64,000 nucleotides of DNA from Mucilaginibacter celer (GTDB taxonomy: Bacteria; Bacteroidota; Bacteroidia; Sphingobacteriales; Sphingobacteriaceae): positions 5,456,001 to 5,520,000 of the forward strand of contig NZ_CP032869.1 of assembly GCF_003576455.2 (NCBI RefSeq). The letters are read 5' to 3'. Below the pieces are notes generated by a model. It was not told where the DNA came from and did not search any database. It worked only from the letters and a program-made list of their open reading frames with translations. The translations under genes were made by a program, and so were the position numbers. Of this stretch, positions 23,034 to 30,651 are shown piece after piece (the first letter of the stretch is position 1; every line of letters starts with the position of its first letter).

Positions 23034-23873
23034 ATGAAAGCAAAACAGTTTTTATTTAGCGCACTATTAATGCTGATATGCCTGCAAGGCAGCGCACAGC
23101 ATTTAATTGTAGCAACTTTTAACCTGAGGTATGATAACCCGAGGGATACCGGCAACCTGTGGGTTAAACGCGCCCCGATAGCTGCCGCACTGATCCGTTT
23201 CCACCAGTTTGATATTTTCGGCACCCAGGAAGGCCTCAAAAATCAGCTGGAAGATCTGAACACCGCCCTGCCCGAATACGAGCGTTATGGTTTAGGCCGC
23301 GACGATGGCAAAGATGCCGGCGAGCACTCGGCAATATTTTTTAAAAAGAGCCGTTTTGTGCTGCTAAAAAAAGGCGATTTCTGGCTGTCAGAAACTCCGG
23401 ATAAACCGGGTTTAGGCTGGGATGCAACCTGCTGCAACCGCATCTGCTCGTGGGTGTACCTGCAGGATAAGGAAAGTAAAAAGAAATTCTATTTCTTTAA
23501 CGCCCACTTTGATCACCAGGGAAAAATTGCCCGCGAAGAAAGCGGCAAACTCATCCTCAAAAAGATCAAAGAAATTGCAGGAACCGAAAAAGCCATCTTC
23601 ACCGGCGACCTGAACGGCGATCATAACAGTACCTGGTACCAGCGTTTGGCCACCTCAGGCTACCTGGTTGATACCTACAGCCAGGCTGCCCAGCCTTATG
23701 AGTTTAACCCGTCGTTCAACTCGTTTGGGCACGAGATTAAACAGAGCGGTGTTATTGATCATATTTTCACTACCGGTAAGGTTGATGTAAAAAGGTGGGG
23801 AATTTTATCTGATAGCTATCATGGTAAATATCCTTCAGATCATTTTCCGGTGCTGGCTGAGCTGAGTTTGTAA
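23034..23873 (+). CDS. Secreted endonuclease/exonuclease/phosphatase (EEP) family phosphodiesterase
   Basis: A 279-residue secreted metal-dependent hydrolase. The signal peptide is residues 1-22 (ending GSAQ). EEP motifs in order: FNLRYDN near residue 30 (Asn for metal), GTQEGL (catalytic Glu), the His of YFFNAHFDHQG, GDLNGDHNS (Asp/Asn) and YPSDHFPV (catalytic Asp-His). All are intact. Such enzymes behind SusCD pairs hydrolyse phosphodiester or phosphomonoester substrates, so this locus may target a phosphorylated glycan, lipid or nucleic acid; that is inference. The ATG at 23034 is chosen over 23004 because it starts the signal peptide. Confidence 0.88.
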   Translation: MKAKQFLFSALLMLICLQGSAQHLIVATFNLRYDNPRDTGNLWVKRAPIAAALIRFHQFDIFGTQEGLKNQLEDLNTALPEYERYGLGRDDGKDAGEHSAIFFKKSRFVLLKKGDFWLSETPDKPGLGWDATCCNRICSWVYLQDKESKKKFYFFNAHFDHQGKIAREESGKLILKKIKEIAGTEKAIFTGDLNGDHNSTWYQRLATSGYLVDTYSQAAQPYEFNPSFNSFGHEIKQSGVIDHIFTTGKVDVKRWGILSDSYHGKYPSDHFPVLAELSL

Positions 23874-23894
23874 ATTTGTGTTTTTTTGATAATT

Positions 23895-23931
23895 GTGAGG
23901 GGTTGCCGGGAGGTGGCCCCTTTTTTTATAA
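23895..23931 (+). terminator. Terminator of the sigma-SusCD-EEP operon
   Basis: GGGGTTGCC-GGGA-GGTGGCCCC forms a 9-bp stem with G-U pairs followed by seven T. Confidence 0.75.
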
Positions 23932-24016
23932 TTAATAAAGAAAAACTCAATTTAAACAAGTCGCGCTTGCCTAAGGTCTTTTCATAAAGCCCAGGTTATG
24001 CTGGCTGTTATATCGT

Positions 24017-24024
24017 TATATTTG
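24017..24024 (+). promoter_or_regulatory. -7 box TATATTTG before gene 24047
   Basis: An exact TAnnTTTG box 22 nt before the ATG. The -33 region reads GTT rather than TTG at 19-bp spacing. Confidence 0.4.
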
Positions 24025-24046
24025 TTCATCACAAATTAATTGAAAT

Positions 24047-25081
24047 ATGCGTAAGATACTTGTTTTACAAGTTATTGTTTTGCTGGCCTCCCTAAACCTT
24101 AATGCACAACACAAAGTAGGGTTTTATTTAGATACCGCGTCAACCGGTATAAAAAACAGTCTTTATAACAAGGTACGGTTTATTGATATCCGGAACGATA
24201 CAACCAATTTAGGTTTCGTTCAAACCGGTTTATTGAATCGTAGTGCGACTGTTGTTTCAGAACCACCTTTATCTACCCAGGTTTTCGCTTTGGTAAACCG
24301 GAGCATTGATGCATCTGCAGGGTCTGGAGAGCTTGTGTTACAGTTAAGGCAGCTCAGCTTTGCAGAAGTTACCGGAGCAATGAGTGAAAAGGGATTTTGC
24401 CGTCTCAGAGCAGGATTATATGCCGGTGCCAATGAAAAATACGGTCTGATTGAGGCTGTCGATACCTTGTTACAGGTTAAAGGGGTAGATGTAACCTCGA
24501 CCTTATTGAGGGCCGGAAGTAGGCTTATGGCCGGGTTAATTACCGATGCCTTACAAAAAAGTCCGAAATTGACTGAAACTTATACAATGCGTGAAATTAT
24601 CCGGATTGACAGTGTTGAAAAAAGCAGGATAAAACTTTTTAATGTGTTAAATTATACAGACGGATTGTATACCTCCTATCAACAATTTATGAACCAGTTG
24701 CCGGAAAAACAGATAGTTGTAGAGGGTTACAACATATACCCTGATGCCGTAAAAGCACCCGACGAGAATAATAAACTGCGCAAGGTAAAAGCTCAGAATA
24801 TTTACGCAATTGTTTACCAGGGGCAGCCTTATATAGCCTCCCGTTTTGAATATTATCCGTTAAAAAAAGTGGGTGACGATTTTTTATTTACGGGAAATGC
24901 GAAAATTTCGACCGGTACCACAGAACAGGTTACTGCGGCCATGCTTTTTGGGATGCTGGGCAGTATCGCGGTTTCAAATTCGGAGGGTAGATTTGAAATG
25001 AAGATTGACCACAAAAATGGATCATTTATTAAAATAAGGGAAATAAAAGAGCCAGTAAAACCTGTATATAACGAAGATTAA
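24047..25081 (+). CDS. Hypothetical secreted protein
   Basis: A 344-residue protein of unknown family. The signal peptide is clear (RKILVLQVIVLLASLNLNAQ). The mature part is soluble and mixed alpha/beta, without Cys-pair, metal or catalytic motifs that I can name; the C-terminal half has beta-type stretches (DDFLFTGNAKISTGTTEQV). There is a hydrophobic segment near residues 295-312 (AAMLFGMLGSIAVS) that could be a buried strand or a weak membrane helix. It is a single-gene unit ending at the bidirectional hairpin before the tRNA genes. Confidence 0.65.
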   Translation: MRKILVLQVIVLLASLNLNAQHKVGFYLDTASTGIKNSLYNKVRFIDIRNDTTNLGFVQTGLLNRSATVVSEPPLSTQVFALVNRSIDASAGSGELVLQLRQLSFAEVTGAMSEKGFCRLRAGLYAGANEKYGLIEAVDTLLQVKGVDVTSTLLRAGSRLMAGLITDALQKSPKLTETYTMREIIRIDSVEKSRIKLFNVLNYTDGLYTSYQQFMNQLPEKQIVVEGYNIYPDAVKAPDENNKLRKVKAQNIYAIVYQGQPYIASRFEYYPLKKVGDDFLFTGNAKISTGTTEQVTAAMLFGMLGSIAVSNSEGRFEMKIDHKNGSFIKIREIKEPVKPVYNED

Positions 25082-25135
25082 GTTATTTCGAACTAATGGA
25101 TCAAGCAAAATGAATAATGTTTAGGTGTTAAAAAT

Positions 25136-25166
25136 AAAAGCCCAACATTTCTGTCGGGCTTAATTT
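25136..25166. terminator. Bidirectional terminator between gene 24047 and tRNA-Val
   Basis: AAGCCC(G/A)ACA..TGTTGGGCTT hairpin with A-rich left and T-rich right flanks. Confidence 0.75.
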
Positions 25167-25168
25167 TG

Positions 25169-25243
25169 TGGGAGCAACAGGATTCGAACCTGTGACCCTC
25201 TGCTTGTAAGGCAGATGCTCTGAACCAGCTGAGCTATGCTCCC
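25169..25243 (-). tRNA. tRNA-Val (anticodon TAC), copy 2
   Basis: A full 75-nt cloverleaf: acceptor GGGAGCA/TGCTCCC, D-arm TAGCTCAGCTGGTTCAGAGC, anticodon loop CTTACAA (TAC, reads GUN/GUA Val codons), T-arm with GGTTCGAATCC, discriminator A. CCA is not encoded. It appears identical to copy 1. Confidence 0.95.
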
Positions 25244-25287
25244 TTTTGTAAACAGGTGACAAAAACATTTGCCACAGTATGTGTTAA

Positions 25288-25328
25288 ATCTAATAAAAAA
25301 GCCTTCAGTTAAAGCTAAAGGCTTTTTG
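25288..25328 (-). terminator. Terminator between the two tRNA-Val genes
   Basis: On the minus strand AAAAAGCCTTTAG..CTGAAGGCTTTTTT follows the first tRNA gene, so the second copy depends on its own promoter or on leak-through. Confidence 0.7.
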
Positions 25329-25329
25329 G

Positions 25330-25404
25330 TGGGAGCAACAGGATTCGAACCTGTGACCCTCTGCTTGTAAGGCAGATGCTCTGAACCAGCTGAGCTATGC
25401 TCCC
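25330..25404 (-). tRNA. tRNA-Val (anticodon TAC), copy 1
   Basis: Same 75-nt cloverleaf as copy 2, with anticodon TAC inside loop CTTACAA. It is the promoter-proximal copy. Confidence 0.95.
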
Positions 25405-25419
25405 CTTGTTTTGGGACTG

Positions 25420-25449
25420 CAAACATAGGAGTTTGTAATTATTTGTCAA
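25420..25449 (-). promoter_or_regulatory. Promoter of the tRNA-Val genes
   Basis: TTG (25449-25447), 19 bp, TATGTTTG (25427-25420): an exact match to the Bacteroidetes consensus, with the start about 10 nt before the tRNA. Confidence 0.75.
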
Positions 25450-25506
25450 AATAAAATTGAAAAAAGTTAGCACAGCTTTGATTTGCAGTAAATTGATAGG
25501 TACCCG

Positions 25507-25824
25507 TCACTGTACATCCCTGTATTGCGCCCGCGGCCGGGGGTCTTCGGGCAGTATTTCCATCTCCGGATCTCCGATATAATTGGCATACCACTGTATT
25601 GCGCTCACCAAATCCAGTGCATCTTCGGCGGCAACATCAATGGTTTCGAAGGCGTAAAGCTTATGATCGGCGTAGCCGTAAAGCTGAATTTCGTTATCGT
25701 CCGGACTAAACCCTTCCTCATCAAGGCAAAACACCTTAACCTTGAGGCGTGTATCCCTGGAGTGGATCACATCCCGGCATGGGTTTCTGGGATCGGTTGC
25801 CAGTAAATATACATTATAGTCCAT
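25507..25824 (-). CDS. Hypothetical acidic protein, 105 residues
   Basis: A small soluble acidic protein of unknown family. It begins MDYNVYLLATDPRNPC and has a run of Asp/Glu residues in the second half (DVAAEDALDLVSAIQWYANY). It has no signal peptide or membrane helix. It is transcribed on the minus strand between the tRNA-Val genes and the small RNA copies. Codon use resembles ordinary genes here, so it is probably real. Confidence 0.65.
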   Translation of the reverse strand: MDYNVYLLATDPRNPCRDVIHSRDTRLKVKVFCLDEEGFSPDDNEIQLYGYADHKLYAFETIDVAAEDALDLVSAIQWYANYIGDPEMEILPEDPRPRAQYRDVQ

Positions 25825-25909
25825 AATTGGTTTAACAAAGTTTAGCGGGGATAGTTTCTATATTAATTCATTATCTCACAAATTGTTTTACGTGCATTTA
25901 ACAAAACAG

Positions 25910-25937
25910 TTTCCCCTGTTTGGGGAAAATAAACCCT
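25910..25937. promoter_or_regulatory. Upstream palindromes of copy 5
   Basis: TTTCCCC-N5-GGGGAAA (centre -128 from the start of copy 5), overlapping a weaker GGGAA-N5-ACCC unit (centre about -117). Confidence 0.45.
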
Positions 25938-26020
25938 TATTTGGGTAATTTATCTACACGTTAACATAGGATGGCTGTTAAAAAGCTGTTTTTTAGCTGC
26001 TTGATGCCTGTTTTGGCAAT

Positions 26021-26035
26021 TGGCATTTCGTTTGA
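26021..26035 (+). promoter_or_regulatory. -24/-12-like promoter of small RNA copy 5
   Basis: TGGCAT at 26021-26026 and TTTGA at 26031-26035, with the start at 26047, 12 nt on. TTGGCAATTGGCAT just upstream is shared with copy 1. Confidence 0.4.
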
Positions 26036-26046
26036 CTTAATGTTAT

Positions 26047-26121
26047 TGCCCTTCTCAAAGGGTTGTTTTTCATAGGTAGATGTAGGGCCGAAATACTGCG
26101 AGAGTCTTTCGGTCTTTTTTT
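26047..26121 (+). ncRNA. Putative 75-nt small RNA, copy 5 (GCGAG-loop family)
   Basis: 5' hairpin GCCCTT/AAAGGGT, linker TTTTTCATAGGTAGATGTAGG, and terminator GGCCGAAA..ACT-GCGAG-AGT..TTTCGGTC with a T7 tail. One stem pair is now C-to-T, giving a G-U pair. It lies on the opposite strand to copies 1-3, 14 kb away. Confidence 0.75.
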
Positions 26122-26390
26122 AACTAAATTTTCTCGCCTTATCTGCTCCTATCTATATTAATTCTCTGATAACGGATAACAAGATTTGTAAACTGTTTAT
26201 GATCAATCTCAATCTGGTTATTAACCAGCAAAAAAAAAACATATCAATTCAGGAAGGTATTTTTACGATGAGTTCTCCGGATAGTTAAGGTTGTTAAACA
26301 GGCTACTGAGCGAGATTTGAAACTCTTGTTATTTTTATTGTAGGTTATCCTTGCTTTCCTTTTAACCAATGTGAAAAATATGTACCAAAA

Positions 26391-26406
26391 ATGGAATACG
26401 TTTCCA
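26391..26406. promoter_or_regulatory. Upstream palindrome of copy 6
   Basis: TGGAA-N5-TTCCA centred 97 bp before the start of copy 6. The flank GTGAAAAATATGTACCAA is identical to that at copy 3. Confidence 0.5.
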
Positions 26407-26468
26407 CAATCCAAGCTCCTTATATCTCAAAAAACGGCGCCAATTAGCTCTGAAGCGTATTTTTTAAT

Positions 26469-26483
26469 TGGCACCGCATTTGA
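26469..26483 (+). promoter_or_regulatory. -24/-12-like promoter of small RNA copy 6
   Basis: TGGCAC at 26469-26474 and TTTGA at 26479-26483; the predicted start is 26495/26496. Confidence 0.45.
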
Positions 26484-26495
26484 ATTACAGTTAAT

Positions 26496-26570
26496 ACCCT
26501 TACTAAAAAGGGTTGTTTTCATAGGTAGATGTAGGGCCGAAATACTGCGAGAGTTTTTCGGCCTTTTTAT
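26496..26570 (+). ncRNA. Putative 75-nt small RNA, copy 6 (GCGAG-loop family)
   Basis: 5' hairpin ACCCTT/AAGGGT, linker TTGTTTTCATAGGTAGATG then TAGG, and terminator GGCCGAAA..ACT-GCGAG-AGT..TTTCGGCC with T5. It is nearly identical to copy 3 up to the terminator stem, where it has the copy 1 type. Confidence 0.78.
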
Positions 26571-26617
26571 TTAGAACAAAGGATCTATGCTCAAACTTCG
26601 GATAGAGAATTTGCAGC

Positions 26618-26812
26618 TTACTTATTCTCCTTCACCACATCAATCAACCAGGTAAACAAGCCGATAAAGCCCGCAATAGATAACCCGGCTCCGGCTCCCC
26701 GCATAATATCGTCCCATTTATCGGCAGGTGCGCTTGGGATTGCCATTCCTGCCGAAAACAGGATAATGCCTATTAATAAAAGATAAACAGAGCGTTTTGC
26801 TTTATTTTTCAT
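26618..26812 (-). CDS. Small two-helix membrane protein, 64 residues
   Basis: A short protein that begins MKNKAKRSVYLLLIGIILFS. Two membrane helices are evident (YLLLIGIILFSAGMAI and GLSIAGFIGLFTWLI), joined by a short loop with Asp and Lys. The function is unknown. It is divergent from ileS with 72 bp between them. The ATG at 26812 gives the full first helix. Confidence 0.65.
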   Translation of the reverse strand: MKNKAKRSVYLLLIGIILFSAGMAIPSAPADKWDDIMRGAGAGLSIAGFIGLFTWLIDVVKENK

Positions 26813-26846
26813 CGGCCTAAATTAAAAAAATCATTTTTTAATTCTG

Positions 26847-26854
26847 TATTTTTG
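26847..26854 (+). promoter_or_regulatory. -7 box TATTTTTG of the ileS operon
   Basis: An exact TAnnTTTG box; the leader would be about 25 nt with a small CCTC/GAGG hairpin. No clear TTG -33 and no room for a T-box. Confidence 0.45.
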
Positions 26855-26884
26855 CAACCTCTTAAAAACGAGGTGAAATAATAG

Positions 26885-29800
26885 ATGTACAAGGAATATA
26901 AGCAGTTAAACTTATCGCAAACAGGCAAAGAGATACTGGACTTCTGGAAACAGAAAAATATCTTCGAAAAAAGCATCACCAGTCGTCCGGCCGGTAACCC
27001 ATATACTTTTTATGAAGGCCCGCCGAGCGCCAACGGTATGCCCGGTATTCACCACGTAATGGCGCGTTCCATTAAAGATATTTTTTGCCGTTATAAAACC
27101 CTTAAAGGCTACCAGGTAAAACGCAAAGGCGGCTGGGACACCCACGGCTTGCCTATTGAGCTTGCTGTTGAAAAAGCTTTGGGCATTACCAAAGATGATA
27201 TCGGCAAAAAAATAAGCGTTAAAGATTACAACGATGCCTGCCGCAAGGAGGTAATGCGCTATACCGACGTTTGGAACGACCTTACCGAAAAAATGGGCTA
27301 CTGGGTTGACCTGAACGATCCGTACATCACCTATAAAAACGAATACATTGAAAGCCTTTGGTGGATCCTGAAACAGCTGCATAATAAAGATATGCTGTAT
27401 AAAGGCTACACCGTACAGCCATATTCACCAAAATCGGGTACAGGCCTTAGCTCGCACGAGCTGAACCAGCCGGGCACCTACAAAATGGTGAAGGATACTA
27501 CCATTACCGCGCAGTTTAAAGTTAAACGCGATGGCGATTCGGAGTTTTTGTTTAACGGCATAGATACCGAAGTATTTATCCTGGCCTGGACAACCACGCC
27601 ATGGACGTTACCATCAAACTGCGCCCTTGCCGTTGGCGAGGAGATCACTTACGCTAAAATCAGCACTTTTAACCCTTACACCTACCTGCCGGTTTGCGTG
27701 GTATTGGCTAAAGACCTGGTTAAAAAATATTTTAAAGCCGAGGGAGAGAACGCCTCGTTTGCCGATTACAAAGGCGGCGACAAGATCATCCCGTGGAAAA
27801 TTGAGGCCGAAGTAAAAGGCAGTCAACTGGTGGGCATCCACTATGAGCAGTTGATGCCATATGTAACCAATGCCGACCTGGAGCAAAACGCCTTCCGCGT
27901 GATCCCGGCCGATTTTGTTACTACCGAAGATGGTACCGGTATAGTTCACACTGCATCAATATTTGGTGCCGATGACTTTAGGGCCTGTAAGGAAAACAAC
28001 GTACCATCGGTGCTGGTTAAAGATGAAAACGGCAAAGATGTACCGCTTGTTAACAAACAAGGCCGTTTTGTAACCGAGGTTACCGACTACGCAGGCCGTT
28101 ACGTTAAAGAAGAGTACTACACCGAGGCCGAGCGCGCCGAAGAAGGTTTTAAACCAACCGACGTACTCATCTCGATCAAATTAAAAACCGAGAACCGCGC
28201 TTTCGACGTTAAAAAATACGAGCACAGCTACCCGCACTCATGGCGCAGCGACGAGCCGATATTATACTATCCGCTTGATAGCTGGTTTATCCGCACCACC
28301 GCCGTGAAGGATAAAATGGTGGAGCTTAACAAAACCATCAACTGGAAACCGGAATCGACCGGTACAGGCCGATTTGGTAACTGGCTGGAAAACCTTGTCG
28401 ACTGGAACCTTTCGCGTTCGCGCTACTGGGGTACCCCGCTGCCTATCTGGCGCGAAGAAACCGGTGCCGAAGAGATCTGCATAGGTTCAATTGCCGAGCT
28501 GAATGCCGAGATTGAAAAATCGATCAAAGCAGGCTTTATGCCCGAAGGTTTTGTGCTGGAAGATATGCACCGCCCTTATGTTGATGATGTGGTATTAGTA
28601 TCATCAACCGGCAACAAAATGTTCCGCGAGCCCGATTTGATCGACGTTTGGTTTGATTCGGGTGCTATGCCTTACGCGCAATGGCATTTCCCGTTTGAAG
28701 GCCAGGAAGAATTTAAAAACGCCTACCCGGCAGATTTCATTGCCGAAGGCGTTGACCAAACCCGCGGCTGGTTCTTCACCCTGCACGCCATAGCTGTAAT
28801 GCTGAGCGAAGCCAGCGATGAGATCAAAGCCATTAACGAGCAGGTTGGTAATAAAGGTATCTCGTTTAAAAACGTGGTATCAAACGGCTTGGTGCTGGAT
28901 AAAAACGGCAACAAAATGTCTAAACGTTTAGGCAACGCTGTTGATCCATTCACTACTATCGAACAATACGGTGCCGATGCTGCCCGCTGGTATATGATCA
29001 GCAACGCATCGCCATGGGATAACCTTAAATTTAATGAAGAAGGTATTGACGAGGTAAGGCGTAAGTTTTTTGGCACGCTACACAACACCTATTCGTTCTT
29101 CACGCTATATGCCAACATCGATAAATTTACGTACAGCGAACCTGAGATCGAGATCGGCAAACGCCCGGAGATCGATCGTTGGATCATCTCGTTGTTAAAC
29201 ACCCTGAGCAAAGAGGTTGACGGTTACTATGCCGATTTTGAGCCAACCAAAGCCACCCGCGCTATCCAGGAATTTGTGGATGTACATTTCAGCAACTGGT
29301 TTATCCGCTTAAGCCGCCGCCGTTTCTGGAAATCAGACGATTCGGAAGATAAGCTATCGGCTTACCAAACATTATATACTTGTTTGATCGCTATCAGTAA
29401 GCTGATGTCGCCTGTTGCGCCGTTCTTTGCCGATAGGTTATATTGCGATTTGAACGCCGTTACCGGTAAAGAACCGTTTGAATCAGTTCATTTGGCTTAC
29501 TTCCCTGAGTATAACAGCGCGCTGGTTGATGCCGAGCTTGAAGAGCGTATGCAACTTGCTCAGGATATTTCATCGTTAACCTTATCGTTACGTAAAAAGG
29601 TGAATATCAACGTGCGCCAGCCGTTAAGCAAAATTTTGTTGCCAATACTGGATAAAAGCTTTAAATTACACGTTGAGCAGGTTAAAGACCTTATACTGTC
29701 TGAAACCAACATTAAAGATATTGAGTACATTACCGATACCGCCGGCTTTATCAAAAAGAAGATCAAGCCAAACTTTAAAGCTTTAGGCCAAAAAGTAGGT

Positions 29801-30268
29801 AAGGATATGAAAGCCGTTGCCGAAGCTATCAACAATTTTACACAAGATGATATCTCGGCTTTAGAGGCAAATGGCAATATTGGCGTGTTGGACGGTAAGT
29901 ATGAGATCCAGGTTGCCGATGTGGAGATCATAGCCGAAGACGTGCCCGGATGGCAGGTTGCAAATTTAGGAAAACTAACCGTGGCTTTAGATGTTACCAT
30001 ATCCAACGAATTGAAACAGGAAGGCATCTCGCGCGAGTTGATCAACCGTATCCAAAACCTGCGTAAGGCTAAAGAGTTTGAAGTAACCGACAGGATTAAT
30101 GTAAGCATCAGCAACGCCACATTTTTAGGCGAAGCAGTGAAAAACAATTTATCCTATATTTGCGCCGAAATTTTAGCAGATAACATACAGCTTAACAACG
30201 AGTTAACCGGGGGCGAACCTGTTACAATTGATGAACAAGAAATTTTGATTGCTATTAGTAAAGTATAA
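26885..30268 (+). CDS. ileS: Isoleucyl-tRNA synthetase, IleRS2-like, with permuted GIHH signature
   Basis: IleRS charges tRNA-Ile; it is cytosolic and essential. At 1127 aa it has the eukaryote-like (type 2) form. The catalytic signature is in SANGMPGIHHVMAR near residues 48-61. The normal HxGH is replaced by GIHH at residues 54-57, with first and third residues exchanged. The editing domain follows (WTTTPWTLPSNCALAVG). The class signature KMSKR is intact (GNKMSKRLGN, near residue 676), followed by the anticodon-binding domain. The permuted motif is the one linked in published work to mupirocin hyper-resistance. The gene leads an operon with a DksA-like gene (1-nt overlap) and lspA. Confidence 0.95.
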   Translation: MYKEYKQLNLSQTGKEILDFWKQKNIFEKSITSRPAGNPYTFYEGPPSANGMPGIHHVMARSIKDIFCRYKTLKGYQVKRKGGWDTHGLPIELAVEKALGITKDDIGKKISVKDYNDACRKEVMRYTDVWNDLTEKMGYWVDLNDPYITYKNEYIESLWWILKQLHNKDMLYKGYTVQPYSPKSGTGLSSHELNQPGTYKMVKDTTITAQFKVKRDGDSEFLFNGIDTEVFILAWTTTPWTLPSNCALAVGEEITYAKISTFNPYTYLPVCVVLAKDLVKKYFKAEGENASFADYKGGDKIIPWKIEAEVKGSQLVGIHYEQLMPYVTNADLEQNAFRVIPADFVTTEDGTGIVHTASIFGADDFRACKENNVPSVLVKDENGKDVPLVNKQGRFVTEVTDYAGRYVKEEYYTEAERAEEGFKPTDVLISIKLKTENRAFDVKKYEHSYPHSWRSDEPILYYPLDSWFIRTTAVKDKMVELNKTINWKPESTGTGRFGNWLENLVDWNLSRSRYWGTPLPIWREETGAEEICIGSIAELNAEIEKSIKAGFMPEGFVLEDMHRPYVDDVVLVSSTGNKMFREPDLIDVWFDSGAMPYAQWHFPFEGQEEFKNAYPADFIAEGVDQTRGWFFTLHAIAVMLSEASDEIKAINEQVGNKGISFKNVVSNGLVLDKNGNKMSKRLGNAVDPFTTIEQYGADAARWYMISNASPWDNLKFNEEGIDEVRRKFFGTLHNTYSFFTLYANIDKFTYSEPEIEIGKRPEIDRWIISLLNTLSKEVDGYYADFEPTKATRAIQEFVDVHFSNWFIRLSRRRFWKSDDSEDKLSAYQTLYTCLIAISKLMSPVAPFFADRLYCDLNAVTGKEPFESVHLAYFPEYNSALVDAELEERMQLAQDISSLTLSLRKKVNINVRQPLSKILLPILDKSFKLHVEQVKDLILSETNIKDIEYITDTAGFIKKKIKPNFKALGQKVGKDMKAVAEAINNFTQDDISALEANGNIGVLDGKYEIQVADVEIIAEDVPGWQVANLGKLTVALDVTISNELKQEGISRELINRIQNLRKAKEFEVTDRINVSISNATFLGEAVKNNLSYICAEILADNIQLNNELTGGEPVTIDEQEILIAISKV

Positions 30269-30651
30269 TGAAACCAGAACAAGAAAAAACCAGATACTCT
30301 GAAGCTGACCTGCAAGAATTTAAAGGGATCATCCTGGATAAAATGCGTATTGCCCGCGAAGAGTTAAACTCATTGGCTACGTCATTAAGTTCGCCAAATG
30401 CTAACGGCACTGATGATACTGCCGGTACTTACAAAACATTAGAAGACGGCTCGGCCACGCTCGAAAAAGAGCAGATCAACCAGCTGGCTGCCCGCCAGAA
30501 AAAATTTATCGAGCAGTTGGAAGCCGCTTTGGTACGTATCGAAAACAAAACCTACGGTGTTTGCCGCGAAACCGGTAAACTGATCCCGAAAGAGCGTTTA
30601 CGTGCAGTACCGCACACTACGCTTTCGATGGAAGCTAAATTAAGGCAATAA
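30268..30651 (+). CDS. TraR/DksA family protein lacking the zinc cysteines
   Basis: A 127-residue member of the DksA/TraR group. Residues 1-75 form a coiled-coil helical pair (FKGIILDKMRIAREELNSLA; TLEKEQINQLAARQKKFIEQ), and the C-terminal segment (YGVCRETGKLIPKERLRAVP) matches the zinc-finger region. Only one Cys remains of the usual four, so zinc is unlikely to be held. DksA proteins enter the RNA polymerase secondary channel and act with ppGpp; whether this one does is inference. Its ATG shares a base with the ileS stop, so translation is coupled, and lspA follows directly. Confidence 0.88.
   Translation: MKPEQEKTRYSEADLQEFKGIILDKMRIAREELNSLATSLSSPNANGTDDTAGTYKTLEDGSATLEKEQINQLAARQKKFIEQLEAALVRIENKTYGVCRETGKLIPKERLRAVPHTTLSMEAKLRQ

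Larger units (their letters stand above)
25825..26617. other. Gene-poor stretch with two small-RNA genes
   Basis: Contains small RNA copies 5 and 6 with their upstream palindromes. The AT-rich stretch between them (26125-26385) shows nothing I can name. Confidence 0.8.

Noticed and set aside
15911..23873. A polysaccharide utilisation locus with a predictable polysaccharide substrate
   Set aside because: No glycosidase, lyase or sulfatase gene is in the operon, so no substrate is named.
25160..25426. 88-codon minus-strand open frame over the tRNA genes
   Set aside because: It is formed by the two tRNA-Val genes themselves; their sequence is explained by the cloverleaf.
26855..26884. T-box or attenuator in the ileS leader
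   Set aside because: The leader from the TATTTTTG box is only about 25-30 nt and holds a 4-bp hairpin, too small for a T-box.
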